Below, piece after piece: positions 1 through 12,104 of a stretch of 64,000 bases of DNA. The stretch covers positions 25,368,358 to 25,432,357 of the forward strand of contig CM034236.1 in NCBI GenBank assembly GCA_019916065.1, given 5' to 3'. The position numbers and the translations under genes are program-made. The stretch's first letter is position 1, and the number at the start of each line of letters is the position of its first letter. Source of the DNA: Vitellaria paradoxa (Eukaryota > Streptophyta > Magnoliopsida > Ericales > Sapotaceae). The notes below the pieces were generated by a model. It worked only from the letters and a program-made list of their open reading frames with translations. It searched no databases and had not been told where the DNA came from.

Positions 1-888
1 AAAGAAGATAGCTTAACTGATCCCTCACCGATGGGTTGACCATTCTCATCGAATATAACTTCAATCTTATTACCTTCATCTACTGCAATGGTTTTCAACT
101 TGTTTGGGCCTCTTTTTCGTTTAAGACTTTGGGTAGGTCCTTGAGGATTGCCAGAGTTTCTTGGGCCTATACCCTTCACCTGAAAACATAAAGGACATAA
201 TACATGAATGAAGGGAAGTGTGATCATCTGAGTACTTTCAAATTATACTATGAAAATTACCTTAACTGAACTATGAGTACATTCCAACTTAGAAATTCGA
301 ACTTGGATTATGAAAATATATTCACAAATCATGATTTCTAATGGATACTCTAACAAAGATTCAGCTCCCATCATATGAAGAATGATAAATTATCTAGCAT
401 CCATCAAAAAAAACCGTAATAAACTAGCTAATGTACTTCCACCTATATCATCCTACAACGAAAGATAGTTCAGTGGTTTGAAAAAAGTTTTGCAAAATAT
501 AGCAACTTATCTAATTTCTCCCAATACCTTTCACTTGAAAACATAAAAGAAACGTTACCTTATTTGCTTGAGACCCCGAGGGATCGTCATTGTCACTATT
601 AGAACTCAACCTTTCTTCATCATCGCATGGTATATAGTCTTCATCTCCATCGACTACATGTCCAATGTTGTCCTTTTTATTATCATTAACTTTACCAATC
701 CCATATTGATTTGCCCAAATCAATGAATTTGGCACATGCTTGATTCCAATAGCATCTAATTCTGTGAAGTTTTGTTCCATTCTTTTCTGCTTTACCCTAT
801 CATAGCCTTTCGCCTGCTTAGACAAGGATCCTGGCTGGATATACATGTTACTGAAGACATTAAAGAAATAAGTGAACACAACGTACAT
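1..888 (-). CDS. CACTA second gene, Ptta/En/Spm plant transposase-like protein, N-terminal part
   Basis: Two exons are visible. Exon 1 (888-559) encodes an acidic N-terminal region and ends SQANK at a GTAACG donor. The intron is 180-558. Exon 2 starts at 179 after TTTTCAG and encodes VKGIGPRNSG, then a basic KRKRGPNKLKT patch, then VIFDENGQPIGEGSVKLSS, the hallmark opening of the plant Transposase_24 (Ptta/En/Spm) family. The frame stays open to the window edge, so the protein is truncated by the window. In CACTA elements the second gene encodes a DNA-binding accessory protein that acts at the element ends; that role is from the family, not seen here. The ATG at 888 is the first in frame; others at 846 and 780 are possible. 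No lesion is visible, in contrast to the neighbouring TNP2 gene. Confidence 0.72.
167..549 (-). repeat. Duplicated splice-acceptor context inside the second CACTA gene
   Basis: The acceptor and start of exon 2 (about 167-193) recur in slightly altered form at 522-549, just inside the donor end of the same intron. Both contain TTTATGTTTTCA followed by GTGAA, then GGTAT. The inner copy has CAA instead of CAG, so it should not act as an acceptor; read through, it gives VKGIGRN and a stop. Local tandem duplication is the simplest explanation. Confidence 0.6.
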
Positions 889-992
889 AAATCAACTATG
901 TTTAGTACAAAAAAGAAACAAGTTAACACAACACAAATCAACTATATTCAATACAAAAGCAGTCTTTACAAAAAACAAACCAAAAGATCTTG

Positions 993-1280
993 GGAGGTGC
1001 CTTTAGTACAACATACCAAAAATTACAACCAAAAAATATCCTACCAAGATCCAAAAAAAAAAAAAAAAAACCAAAAGTTACAAAGGCGCAATGGCTAGAA
1101 ATCCTCGATGAATGTACCATCACAGTCTCCTCTAACATTAGTTGTTCTTTCACCATCATCGTCACCATTCATACCAAGTGCTGAAACATCTTGAGCCTTA
1201 CAAGATGTATCCGCAGTTTCTTCATACATTTCTAAGTCATAAAATCCCCTAGGAGGTGCTTTCAGTACAACATACCAATT
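993..1280 (-). repeat. Duplicated 29-bp exon fragment
   Basis: 993-1021 repeats 1252-1280 with a few differences. Both encode WYVVLKAPP on the minus strand. The genuine copy lies in the DUF4216-like domain; the second lies past the stop, beside a 17-A run at 1053-1070. A further short pair with the core AAATCAACTAT occurs at about 888-958. The 889-1094 spacer holds nothing else I recognise. Confidence 0.6.
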
Positions 1281-4200
1281 CGAAGAATCAGTTTCCCTTG
1301 AATAAAAAAGTTGTTTTGCTTGGCTTGCAAGGATAAATGGCTCTTTGTCATATTGGGTTTGACCTTGATGTAAGTTAACAAGTGTAAAACCATCTTCCAT
1401 CCTAACACCATGGCCAAGGTTTACCCAATCACACTTGAACATTGGTAGTTCAAACGTGTGATAACCTAACAAGATTATATCTTTTATCACACCATAGTAG
1501 GAAACTACATCGACAACTTGTGCATTGTCCTTCACACTTGATCTACACAAAGTTGTTGCGTCAATGGAAACACCACTATTTTGGGTTGATTTCTCAGCTT
1601 CCTTTGTGTGGAACTGTTGCCCATTGATGATATAACCCGTATAACTCATTGCATGCTTTCGAGGACCATTAGCAAGCCATTGTAGTCTTTGCTCCAATTC
1701 ATTATTTGTGCATGCTTTTACTTGAATCTGTTCAAGTATAAGCAACCTAGTTAACTATGTATTGATTATGACTTTAAACTTGGTAAACTTCAAACAAAAT
1801 AAGAAGTAACCTTTTCCCTCAACCACTTTGAAAAGTTGTCAGCGTGCCTCTTCACAAGTAAACTTTTATTTTTCTGAAGCGCAAGACTGGTGTCCAATTT
1901 CGTTAACTCCTCTATATGAATCCTAATAGAAAAATAAAGAACGAGTAAGTAATTCACATATGTATGAAAATTTTTGAATTTTGCAAGCGAAATTTCATCA
2001 AACTTACTCCAAATAAGGTTCTACTATGGTTGTATTGAATAACACGTAACGATGTGCACTTCCTAAAACTTCAGCAGACAATGTGATGGATGTGGCAGCA
2101 GATATTGGACGACCTTCGAGAATAATATCGTTCTCAAAATCTTGATTGCGAAGTCCCCTACAGTTTGTTTCCACAGATTTCTTCATGTGTCTGCTACAAA
2201 ATGTAATGCACTCATCTACGAGATAGCATTTCACTATACAACCTTTAGGTCGTTTGTGATTTCTAGAATTTCTTTTGAATATCTTCATATGTCTGATCAT
2301 GAAGAAATCACGTTTACATTATTCAACCATAGATGAAGGAAAAAACCTTCGATGATGGGTGCAAAAAAAAAAAAAAAAAGAAAGAAAAAAGTGTTCACCT
2401 CTCAAAAAGGTACATCCAACAATATTGGACTGGCCCGCAAAGTCCTGCTTCTCATCCTAAGTGGATTGTTAAGTGAACCATTATATCAAAAAACAAAGGT
2501 GGACAGAACCTCTCAAGCATGCATAAGGTTTCAACCCCCTCATCCTCAAGGGATGCAATTTCTTCTCGATCAATTACTCTTTGACACAATCTATTGAAGA
2601 ATGCACAAAGGTGAAGTATCGCATTTCTCGGTCCTATTGGTAGTAATCCCTTTAAGGCTACCGGTAACAACTGAAGTATTAGCACATGGCAGTCATGAGA
2701 TTTAAGACTTGTGACCTTCAAATCATCCATTGATATGCAATTCCCAATATTTGAACTATACGCATTAGGTACTTTTAAGTCAAATAACCTCTTGCAAAAT
2801 ATTTTCTTCTCATCCTTGGAAAGTGTATAAGAAGCTGGAGGAAGATATGTCTTAGTCCCTCGATCTTCTGGATGCAAATCGTGCTTTATTTCCAAATCTT
2901 GCATATCCTTGTGAGCATTTAAACCATCCTTGGATTTTCCATTAATATCCAACAAAGTGCCGATAATGCTCTCAATAATATTTTTAATGATATGCATGAC
3001 ATCTAACATATGATGTATTGGCAACTCCTACATAGAATAGTAGAGAGAAAATAGTATACTAAACTAAGACCAAAAATATGTAAATATAAGATATAGATTG
3101 ACTAAAATGTTGTTTGATAATACTTACCTCCCAATATGGTAAATCAAAAAATATTGATCTATTTTTCCACATTTGTCTATCTTCATTGTCCAACTTTCGT
3201 CTTTTTTGTTTTCCTTATTCTCCGTTTGCACCTTTCCCCCAATCATTCTTAAAACCTTTCAGAGCAATTGAAATTTGTTTGCTAGTCATGATTTTAGGTT
3301 TTTTCCCCTTTTCTTCCTTTCCATCAAACCATGATTTTTTTTTTCCGATATGGGTGAGAGGGTGGAAGAAAGCACCGATGGCCCAAATATATAGTCTTCC
3401 TACTAAATTTCAACCATAGAGCATAGAGAATACGTATTTTCTCCACATATAGGACATGCAGTTTTACCCTTAGTCGTACACTCGGCAATATTTTCATATG
3501 CTGGAAAATCATGCACTGTCCACATCAAAACTGCCCTTAGATTGAATGTAGAATTAGTGAACCTATCATAAACAGGTATTCTGTTGGTCCACAAAATTTG
3601 TAGGTCTTCAATAAGAGGTTGTAGATACACATCAATATCATTACCTGGTTACTTAGGCCCTGGGATCAATAGTGTCAACAAAACATTTTCCTTTTTCATC
3701 CACAACCAAGGTGGCAAGTTGTACATAACCAGCATAACGGGCCAACAACTATATGTCGAACTCAAATTTCAGAATGGATTGAAACCATCAGTAGCAAGTC
3801 CAAGTCCTAAATTTTGTGGGTTTGCTGAGAAAGATGGCCATTTATCATCGATTATTTTCCAAGTGGGGGAATCTACCGAGTGTCGCATCTTGGCATCATT
3901 GCTTTTATGAGTTGAGTGCCATGTCAAATCTTTAGCTATTTCCAATGACCTATACATGTTTCGAAACCTTGGAATTATAGGCATATATCTCAGCACTTTG
4001 GCAGGAACCCCTTCTCTAATTTTCTTGTGCGTACGTCTACTTTCCATCTTAAGCTACCACATTTTGGATAATTCTCTAATTCTGCGTTCTCTTTCCTAAA
4101 TAAGCAACAATCATTCACACAAGCATAAATTTTCTCGTAACCCAATTCAAATGTTTTGAGGAACTTTCAAACTGCATGAACGGAGCATAGCATTGTATTA

Positions 4201-4809
4201 TCCATAGGCAACATATCGTGAAATTTCTCCAAAAGACTAGTGAAACTCGCATTTGTCCATCCATTCTCAACTTTGATCTTGAACAACTTGCAATTGCTGA
4301 TAATTTCGTATATTTTTTAGAACCTGGGTACAATGGAGTTTCTGCATCCTCTATTGCTTTTGCAAATACCTCATCCCAAGCTTCATCAAGTGGTTTAAGA
4401 TGGTCTGAATCTCGTGCATATGTCGCACTATATAAGATATACGCATCTGACATTTCCACTTCTTCAGGTTTTTGTGCAGGACTTGAGTTCTCCCTATGAT
4501 GAAACCAAGTTGTGTATGTAGGATCCATTCTAATAATGACTAGATGTTCGTAAACATCATTACCATAATGGTGACTCAAGTTTTGACAATTTTTGCAAGG
4601 GCATAGAATCTTTCCTAAATTTCCAATGTTTCGATTTGCCATCTCCACAAATTTCAATGCTCCGTTCATATACTCACCAGTGCATCTACAAATATTGTGC
4701 CAGTTAAGTGTGTTAAATATTGTAAGAATATGTAACTAGTTTTATCTATAATTATCTAAAAAAGCATTTTATATTACCTATTCAAATGCACCCAATCTTT
4801 GTCCACCAT
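1095..4809 (-). pseudogene. CACTA TNP2-type transposase, degenerate
   Basis: Domain order in reading direction: transposase-associated N-terminus (exon 1 at 4809-4778, MVDKDWVHLNR, spliced to exon 2 from 4685, CTGEYMNGALKF), Transposase_21/TNP2 core (about 4050-2900, with ATDGFNPF, WTVHDFPAY, CPICGE, HHMLDVMHI), DUF4218-like part (about 2650-2010, with LCAFFNRLC, FDIMVHLTIHL, AHRYVLFN) and DUF4216-like part (1745-1095, with YYGVIKDIILL, FKCDWV, GFTLVNLHQGQ, WYVVLKAPP). Introns are supported at 4686-4777, 3028-3127 (GTAAGT donor) and roughly 2291-2392. Breaks include stops after GFNPF (about 3765), after IPGPK (about 3645) and after HLTIHLG (about 2450, where relatives have Arg), and frameshifts near 4300 and 3400. 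The intact protein would cut and join the CACTA ends. Confidence 0.88.
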
Positions 4810-6120
4810 ATTTTCTACACCAAGCTTGTTTCCTAATATTATACAATCATAAATGTAACACATTGAACCAATAACACATAAAGCGAAATCATTAATTGCA
4901 CATATTCTCAAGGTACTAATTAGCATAATAAGCCATATAAGACATATGGAGAATAAATCATCTTAGAAAATCAACGGTTCAAACACACTAAGCATATAGT
5001 TTACAAGGATATAATCACTTTACTTGTCAAGTAATGTAACAATAACCACGGGAGAAAATCAAATCAAACATGTTGAGAACTCTCTGAACTGGTTGTTTTA
5101 CTTGTATTGGTGCAATATGTCCAAAACGACTTTGATTCTTATCCGACTACGAATTGAAAAGGCACGCCGTTAAAGATTATAGACACGAATGTGATAACTC
5201 GGGATCCTATTTCTCCCTACTTTTTGGATACTATCAAATTTACTACCACATATTTTCACAAAGCCTACAAAATGGAGGGTCCCTACTTTATTTGGCCTAA
5301 TAATCCAAAATGGATTTTTTTGTCCTTATTCAAATATTTTTGCACATTTGTTAATTTTCCATCAATTTTTTGTGGAATAATTCTTCATCATGACGAGAGG
5401 AATCGGAAAAATAAAAGAATATGATTGAAACCCAATTTTTTTTACTGAAGAAATAATTGGAAAAGTAAAAAAAAAAAAAAAAATTGGAGAACTAACAATA
5501 CTGAAATTAAACACCATATAGTAAGCTCCACACCTCAGTCCTCACAACATATATGAATACTGAACTATTCTTAACTTATAAACCACCAAAGCGAGTTTAA
5601 AATGTGCATCTAGATGCCAAACTAGACAGAATAAGTAAACTACTTAGTCGAAAATACCTAATGAAACTTTATATTGACATTTTTCCTTGGGTATGTATAC
5701 TCTTATACCGTTAACAATTTCCATGTAACATGCCAACCAGATTACTCTACAAGGGTGATATGTGATTATTAATCATGATTTTCATTGCCTTTTACTTAAT
5801 GTTTTTAGTGCATTCTTTGTCTAAATAAGATGAATAATGTTTATTTCTTGTTTAGGTGATGATTGAGGGTTTGGAAGCAAAATAGTGCAATCTATATGCA
5901 AAATCTAACTTTCTGGCAGATTCGACCCTTGAAGAATATTTTGGGAATTTCACATCGTTAAAGTTGCTGGACGTGAAAGAGTCTTCACGAGATTTAAAGT
6001 TGACATTTTAAGCTTTCCATATTGGAAAAGATCACAGTAATCCGAGGTGATTTGAGCTGTCAAAGCTTGTTTCCAAATCAGTACAGAATTCTAATTCAAT
6101 CAGGAGACTAATTCCTGATT
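4810..6120. other. Non-coding 5' region of the CACTA element
   Basis: AT-rich DNA upstream of the transposase start, with a 17-A run near 5468-5484. No ORF resembles a known protein. The transposase promoter should lie here, but I see no convincing single TATA box. Confidence 0.5.
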
Positions 6121-6800
6121 TCAGTGTCATCTTTGCAGATTTACTGCGATTGACACAAGTCGAATTAGAAGGAAAATAATATATCAATGGAAAACTACAG
6201 ATGTCTAGTTTCCATGAAATTTTACAGATCATGATTATCAATTTTGTGGAGAAAGTTATGCCTAATTTAGTGGAGACAGGTCAGGCAGTTCAAAAATTCA
6301 AAAGAAGTTATTTAGATTCAGCATCATCTTTGCAGATTTACTGCGATTGACTCAAGTCGAATTAGAAGGCAAATAATATATCAATGAAAAACGACAGATG
6401 TCTAGTTTCTGTGGAATGTTACAGATCATGATTTTTCAATTTTGTGGAGAAAGTTATGCCTAATTTAGTGGAGATAGGTCAGGCAGTTCAAAAATTCAAA
6501 AGAAGTTATTTAGACTCAGCGTCATCTTTGCAGATTTACTGCGATTGACTCAAGTCGAATTAGAAGGCGAATAATATATCAATGGAAAACTACAGATGTC
6601 TAGTTTCCTTGGAATTTTACAGATCATGATTATCAATTTTGTGGAGAATGTTATGCCTACTTTAGTGGAGACAGGTCAGGAAGTTCAAAAATTCAAAAGA
6701 AGTTATTTAGATTCAGCGTCATCTTTGTAGATTTACTGCGATTGACTCAAGTCGAATTAGAAGGTGAATAATATATCAATGGAAAGCTACAAATGTCTAG
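6121..6800. repeat. Tandem repeat, unit about 197 bp, roughly 3.4 copies
   Basis: Units begin TCAG(C/T)(G/A)TCATCTTTG at 6121, 6319, 6516 and 6713, giving periods of 198, 197 and 197 bp; the last copy breaks off near 6800. Copies are highly similar with scattered substitutions. They contain GATTTACTGCGATTGAC near the start and TTTTGTGGAGAA further on. The unit lies in the non-coding part of the CACTA element and shows no coding potential. Confidence 0.93.
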
Positions 6801-8240
6801 ATCCGTGGACAAGAAAATTCTATTTTCTTATTATTTAATGAGACATAGTCTGAAAATATAAACCAGGGCAAAGAGAAGAACAGAACCTCTTGGTTGAACA
6901 CAGACCCAAGTAAACGATGATGCCCCTTCAATCAGAGAAAATGAATAAATAAATAACTTAATTCTTATCCCGAAAAAATAAATTAATAAAATAGCAAGGA
7001 AGGGGGAAACAAGCTTGCCCAGAGCCAAATGCCTTTCGATGGATGACTGATCAATTTTGTTGAGTTATCAGTTCAAGTGTTTGAATACCCAAACAAATAG
7101 ATAGAACATGAAAATTAGTAAATGTTTTTCACAATCAGTTAAAGGGGCTTAGTAATTAATCATATTTCCAAATGTCAAAAACGTAATTGCTCACTAAGAC
7201 GCATTAGTTTATTTTAATTATTATTCATTATAGGTCAAGATTGAGATTATGCATTTAGGTAAGAGCACAAATACATGTTTAATTGATCAACATTAATACA
7301 AATTACTTTCTCAAAATAATCAAAACAACTTCTCTCAAAATTTTACATAAATGTCGTCTGAAAGATCAAGCAATTAAAAATATCAATCAGTAAGCAAATA
7401 TAGCTGAGAATGACGAATCATAAGTCTAAACAACACAAACAAAAGAAACATGGGGAAAAAGGGGAACTGACCACAGTGAATAATTTGATAAAATAATAGT
7501 CAAGTGTGTATCTTTGAACATGAGTGTATACAAGGAGTAATACAAACTAGAGTTGTGATAAATGATATCGTGTGAGGTTAGTTGTCATATAGTCATGCTT
7601 AGGGTTTTGCGAGTAATTGATTTTGACAATAGATAAAGACGATAAATAAAAAGAATTCATTGCAGAGACGTATATTCGAATTCAAAGCATATTGAGTACA
7701 GATAATTCTCCAAATAATCGGCAGTAGAGTCTACGTTAGGAAGAATAACAACAAAGAGGGACAGAATGTTACCACAAGAGAGAGAGAGGGGGGGAGCGAC
7801 GAGCAGAGAGAGACGAGTGAGTGGTGGTATTGTGGGAGCTGAACAAGGATGAACGGCTAGGCTTGTTTGCCCTTGTTGATTTCTCTTTCTCTTTCTTTTT
7901 CTGCTCCTCTTGATGATTTCGCTTCTTTCTGTATTAGCGATGCGCCTATGCTAATTCCTTTGTAGTAGGTGGTGCCTTCTCCCTTTGCCCAGAAGGAAAG
8001 CACTGACTAGAACTACCTTGACCACTGCGCCTTCCCGGAAGCGAAAGCGGAATGTCGTGTAGGTGGATGAGAAGAGGCAGTAGTTGTAGGATACCGAAAC
8101 CAATTTTGTTGGTAAAATGGTGCAACTGGTTCAGAGAGAGAGAGTGGAAGAAAGTTAGGGTTTGATGGAAACGAGGCATGGAGGGGGATTTGCCGCCAAT
8201 ATTTTCGTGTCTAAACTTTTGCACGAAAATTGGATTGGTG
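6801..8240. other. Non-coding CACTA interior with GA-rich tract
   Basis: No recognisable protein on either strand. A purine-rich GAGAGAGAGAG stretch lies at about 7780-7830 and a second near 8130-8160. The minus-strand frame over 7946-8224 is open for 92 codons but shows no known motif and starts inside terminal element DNA, so I do not call it. Confidence 0.4.
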
Positions 8241-8454
8241 CCTATGGAGAGAACACTGTAATTGAGAGAGGGAAGAGAGGGAATGCTATGGAATAGAGGA
8301 ACGCTGTAATTTGAGGGAGTGAAATGCTATATTTTACATTACATCCCCTAGAGTTCTCGGAATGCTATAATAAGTCCCTTATTCAACTCTATTATAGCAT
8401 TTTCACCCAAAATGCTGTGAGATTTTGCAATTAAAACTCATGTTTGTTGTAGTG
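8241..8454. repeat. CACTA subterminal repeats and terminal inverted repeat
   Basis: A short motif close to AATGCTATA recurs at about 8252 (ACACTGTAA), 8282, 8301 (ACGCTGTAA), 8323, 8361 and 8411, and inverted at 8393 (TTATAGCAT). It is followed by the terminal TTGTTGTAGTG. Arrays of short, partly inverted motifs near the ends are typical binding sites of CACTA DNA-binding proteins. Confidence 0.82.
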
Positions 8455-10265
8455 GAAGATGCCACAAATCAGGGAAGAATCCCGCTTTGTTTCTATCTTT
8501 GAATCAACAGATCATTCTTATAAATAATGGAGGAGATCACTGTCATAGGCATGTTATTCTAACCTTGCCGATATTCTACCAAATTATTTTCTTGATTCAT
8601 CGTTGATTTGATTGTCAGAGGATCTTTGACAAGCACCATACTGATGTTACCAGCAAATAGGCTTCTCAATTCAAGTTGGATTACCCGTCAAGGAACCTAG
8701 ATCAAGGGCCACAAAATTTTGTTATTATCAGTTGGTGCTGTCTATGGGAATTGGCGTTCTATTCCCCTTTTCATGATCTGTACCAAATTCGGTATACAAA
8801 CCCATCAAAATCAATCAACTTTGTCCATGGAGAACCAAAATCAAGGAGATGATCGAATCACAGCAATGGAAAGACAGTTCACGGGAATGGCTGCAGCTTT
8901 GTAGGCAATCATGGAGTGAGTCGATTGCTTGGCTCAAGTTTTGCCCCCACCATCATCGAAGCAGGATCCATCCAATAGCTCGAGCAACAGAGTAGTGATC
9001 CACAATAACGGTGACAGAGGGGTTGTTGGAGAGTAACGGAACACCAAGCCCTTCTCGATGGAACGACACAACGATGGATGACGAGGCCCACAGTAAAACT
9101 GTCCCACGTCAGGTAATTACAGAATCAGAGAGGACAGAAAACACAGGGATGGCTGAATAGAAAATTAGTGCTACGTAAGCCTAGATCAATGGGGCCATGG
9201 CATTAGTGAGGAACCGCACTACCATGGAGGACATAATCGATAGGATTGGGACTCCATTCACCCTTGTCATAATGGAATGCTCCTTACCCCCAAAATTTAA
9301 AATGCCCACAATGGAGCCATATGATGGTTTGAAGGACTCGGTGGATTATTTGGATATGTACAACTCGGTGATGCACCTACACACAGTTCCTAATGAGTTC
9401 AAATGCTAAGCATTCTCTATCACCTTGAAGGTCCCGAACCATCCTTGGTTTAACAAAATCAAGCTAGGGTCGACTGAGAATTTCAAGCAGCTTAGCAAGT
9501 AGTTTGTTCACACTTCACTAGTAGACAGCAATAAAAAAAACTCCCTGCCCATTTGTTGTTTGTTAGGCAGGGGAAGGGCGAATCTCTTTGGGAATACATT
9601 AGTCGACTCAATTGGGAGATGCTGGAGATCAAGGAGGCCGATGAGAAGGTGGCACTCACAGCTTTCACAAGTGGCCTCAAACTTGGGTCGTTTGCCTTCT
9701 TTTTGGCCAAAAAGCCCCAGTGAATAATCGAATTGATGTCTCGGGCTCAAAAAAGCATATGAATGCTGAGGACGTGATAAAAGTCCAGAGAGACATTAAG
9801 GCAACAAGCTCCCAGTCAGACAAGAAGTGGTAAAATGATCACAAGGATGACAAATAGTCGAAGGTGCCAAGAACTTCTCAGTCGGGAGGTGAGTAGAAGA
9901 CAAAAAGGATCGGTTTACGAGGACGGTCAAGGATTTCACTTCTCTCAAATCACGGATGGAATAGGTATTTTATGCTATCAGGAATGATTCAGAGTTTACA
10001 TGGCCGAAGGAGAAGAAGGCCCTACCAGGATTAAGGAACAGATCGAAGTACTGCTTGTACCACATGGATCACAAGCATGACACCAAAGAGTGTTTTGACT
10101 TGAAAAGGTTGGTGGAGGAAATGATTAGGAAGGTAAAGTACAATGGGTTTGTCGCTGGGCAGCGAACGAATCAGCAAGATGATAGAAGCCAGCCTCGAAA
10201 GAGCCTGCAAAGGAGGAGTCTGGGCAGAGGGCAACATGCCCAGCAACCCCTGAGAGAGATTTGAG
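8455..10265 (+). mobile_element. Ty3/gypsy Tat-type retrotransposon remnant (5' part)
   Basis: 8455-8720 looks like the tail of an LTR and 5' leader cut by the CACTA insertion. TTGGTGCTGTCTATGGGAA at about 8731-8749 resembles the leader and primer-site sequence TTGGCGCCGTCTGTGGGAA seen in many plant gypsy elements. A decayed gag follows. No RT or integrase follows; the sequence passes into an LTR fragment of another family at about 10266. Confidence 0.7.
8827..10264 (+). pseudogene. Tat-type gag, degenerate
   Basis: The chosen start is ATG 8827 (MENQNQGDDRITAMERQFTG). Recognisable parts are the matrix/capsid-like stretch from 9197 (GTPFTLVIMECSLPPKFK, MEPYDGLKDSVDYLDMY), the FSITLKVP and WFNKIKLGS helices (about 9415-9475), ADEKVALTAFTSGLK (about 9640) and a C-terminal CLYHMDHKHDTKECFDLKRLVEEMI motif (about 10050-10130) with the Cys/His spacing usual for Tat-lineage gag. 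At least four stops (for example 9406, 9500, 9719) and several frameshifts interrupt it. In an intact element this protein forms the particle that packages the RNA. Confidence 0.78.
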
Positions 10266-10489
10266 TTATAGCCAGACCACTTGAAGGGGTGTCCAAACCA
10301 CAGTGTACTCTCTATCCTTTGAACCACTTTCATTGCTGCTAATTATGATTATTTCGCCCTTTTTCCTGCAATTTAGAAAATAAATTCTATAAGTAATAAA
10401 ATAACAACAAAACTCTAAAATTAGTTACTTAAATGCATGAATAAATGTCAAAATATGGATTTTGTAATTACACTTTTCAAGTGTAATCA
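10266..10489 (-). repeat. LTR fragment, family X (U3 start only)
   Basis: Ends with AAGTGTAATCA at 10489, the antisense form of the family X LTR start, and matches the first roughly 170 bp of the LTRs of D and E (CTGCAATTTAG, TACTTAAATGCAT). No polypurine tract follows, so it is a truncated or solo LTR rather than the 3' end of a full element here. Confidence 0.75.
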
Positions 10490-11522
10490 CACGGCTCAGG
10501 GCAGCCAAAAGCCCTCCAGAGGTCATCTGGGCACTGCCAACTTAAAATAGCTCCTACCAACGAGAAGGAAGCTATTGGCACCCCAAACATAATTGAGCAT
10601 CCAGACGAAGTCAAAATGCCTTTAAATTATACACAAATGCGTAGATTTCATTCCCCAAGGTAATGGTATAGTTAGGTCTAGTCAATTCAAACTTCAAAAG
10701 GTCCCTCTAAGACTCTGACTCAATTTTTCTTTAGCATTTTATAGATTCTATAAAATGTCTCAGAGTCCTATCGATGGCATTTTTGGATTCCTCATACCCA
10801 AAAATGGTAGGAGGAGTCAGCATGGTAGTGCCTCCAAGGGTTAAGCCAAAGGATTGCCTAACCCTACCTCTGTTTTAGTCCATTTTGGTGTAGCATTTTG
10901 CAAATGAACATAACTTGACCTCAGAAACCCTAAATTAAGTCCAATTTTAACCTAATTGGTCTAAATCGCTCCAAAAAGTGCCTAGGAGGTCCTAGAAGTG
11001 CCCAAAAACTCTGCCAAAGGTCTTAGAATTGCCCAAACCTTTGTAGATGAAACCCGAACTTTTCCAAACATGACCCGAGCCAAGGGATTAGGCCAAACAA
11101 CCCACATTCTTGGCCTTGAAGGCAAAAGGTTTGCCTAAAAGGTTTTTTTAAACTTTTTTGCTTTTTTTTTTCTTTTTCTGATTTGCAAACTTGTTTGCCT
11201 TAATTGTTTTTCGAACTTCTTTAGCTTAACTTGTTATTCAATCTTATTTGATCACTTTGTTTAGCAAAGAAGGTTGCAAAATAGAATTTTTTGCTAGGAC
11301 TTTTTGTATCCTTTATCATTTCAAACTTGTTTGCAAAGTGGGATTTCGCAAAAACATTTGCCTTTTAAAGCTTTACAAACTTTTTAGCACCTCAAATGCC
11401 TATAAATAAACACCTCCCCTTCCCACTTTCTCCATCCCCAGTAGTGCTCCCTCTCTTCTTCTTCCCTAAAGCTAGTTATCAAGAGGTGTTTCCAAGGAGT
11501 TTGAGGAATTCAAGGCTCTTTT
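10490..11522. other. Unidentified segment with a TATA-like box
   Basis: About 1 kb not matching the other elements here. CTATAAATAAAC at 11399 followed by a CT-rich leader (about 11411-11470) looks like a plant core promoter reading rightwards, as in an LTR or gene 5' end. The 70-codon frame at 11396-11608 starts at that box and shows no known motif. It stops where the LTR of element A begins. Confidence 0.4.
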
Positions 11523-12104
11523 TTATTACGCTTGAAAAGTGTAATCATAACCTTGATTTTTATGCTAATTCTGATAATTTATGTTTTAGTATGTTTATTT
11601 TAGTTTAATTTTGTTTATTTATGCTACTTTGTTCATTTATATAGGTTTTAGTAGAAATACACCAAAATAGCTTGTTAGAACGCGATAGATGCACAATTTT
11701 GACATAGAAGAAGTTCTAAAAATTAAAAATGATCTTCAAAAAAGTTGTAGTGGACATCCCAAGCTTTTCAAAAAGCTATCATGGGACAAAATTGGAGTTC
11801 GTTTGGGTGTTGAAAGATTGCTTAAAATTCAAGGCTAGAAAGTTAGAGAAATCCTAATCACCGTAGGATTTGGGGCATATCTTAAGTTTCTGAGATCTAA
11901 TTGAGGTGATTCAAAAGCCCAAAGTCAACTACACATTCTTAGCTACAACTTTCATGAAGAGCCCAAGTCCGAAAGAAGTCTCCATCTACCTCGAAATCAG
12001 CTTACAAGGTTGCACAATTCAGAGTTCTTCGAATGATTTAGCACGACACCCTGTTAGTATTTTGACCATACATTTTTGCACGAAAGATTAATTCTGTGGT
12101 CCAG

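Larger units (their letters stand above)
1..8454 (-). mobile_element. CACTA (En/Spm) DNA transposon, right part; left end outside window
   Basis: Minus-strand class II element. The terminus at 8444-8454 reads TTGTTGTAGTG, the complement of a CACTACAACAA terminal repeat, and the next three bases (8455-8457, GAA) would be the 3-bp target duplication. Inside lie a TNP2-type transposase gene (4809 to 1095) and the start of a second gene (888 to beyond 1), both reading leftwards as usual for plant CACTA elements. About 3.6 kb of non-coding DNA separates the transposase start from the terminus. The transposase carries several nonsense and frameshift lesions, so this copy is inferred to be non-autonomous. 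It sits in a Tat-type retrotransposon remnant that resumes at 8455. Confidence 0.92.

Noticed and set aside
5191..5424. 77-codon frame in the CACTA 5' region
   Set aside because: No motif, no splice context and AT-rich codon usage.
9508..9750. Minus-strand frames over the Tat gag
   Set aside because: Antisense shadows of the gag remnant.
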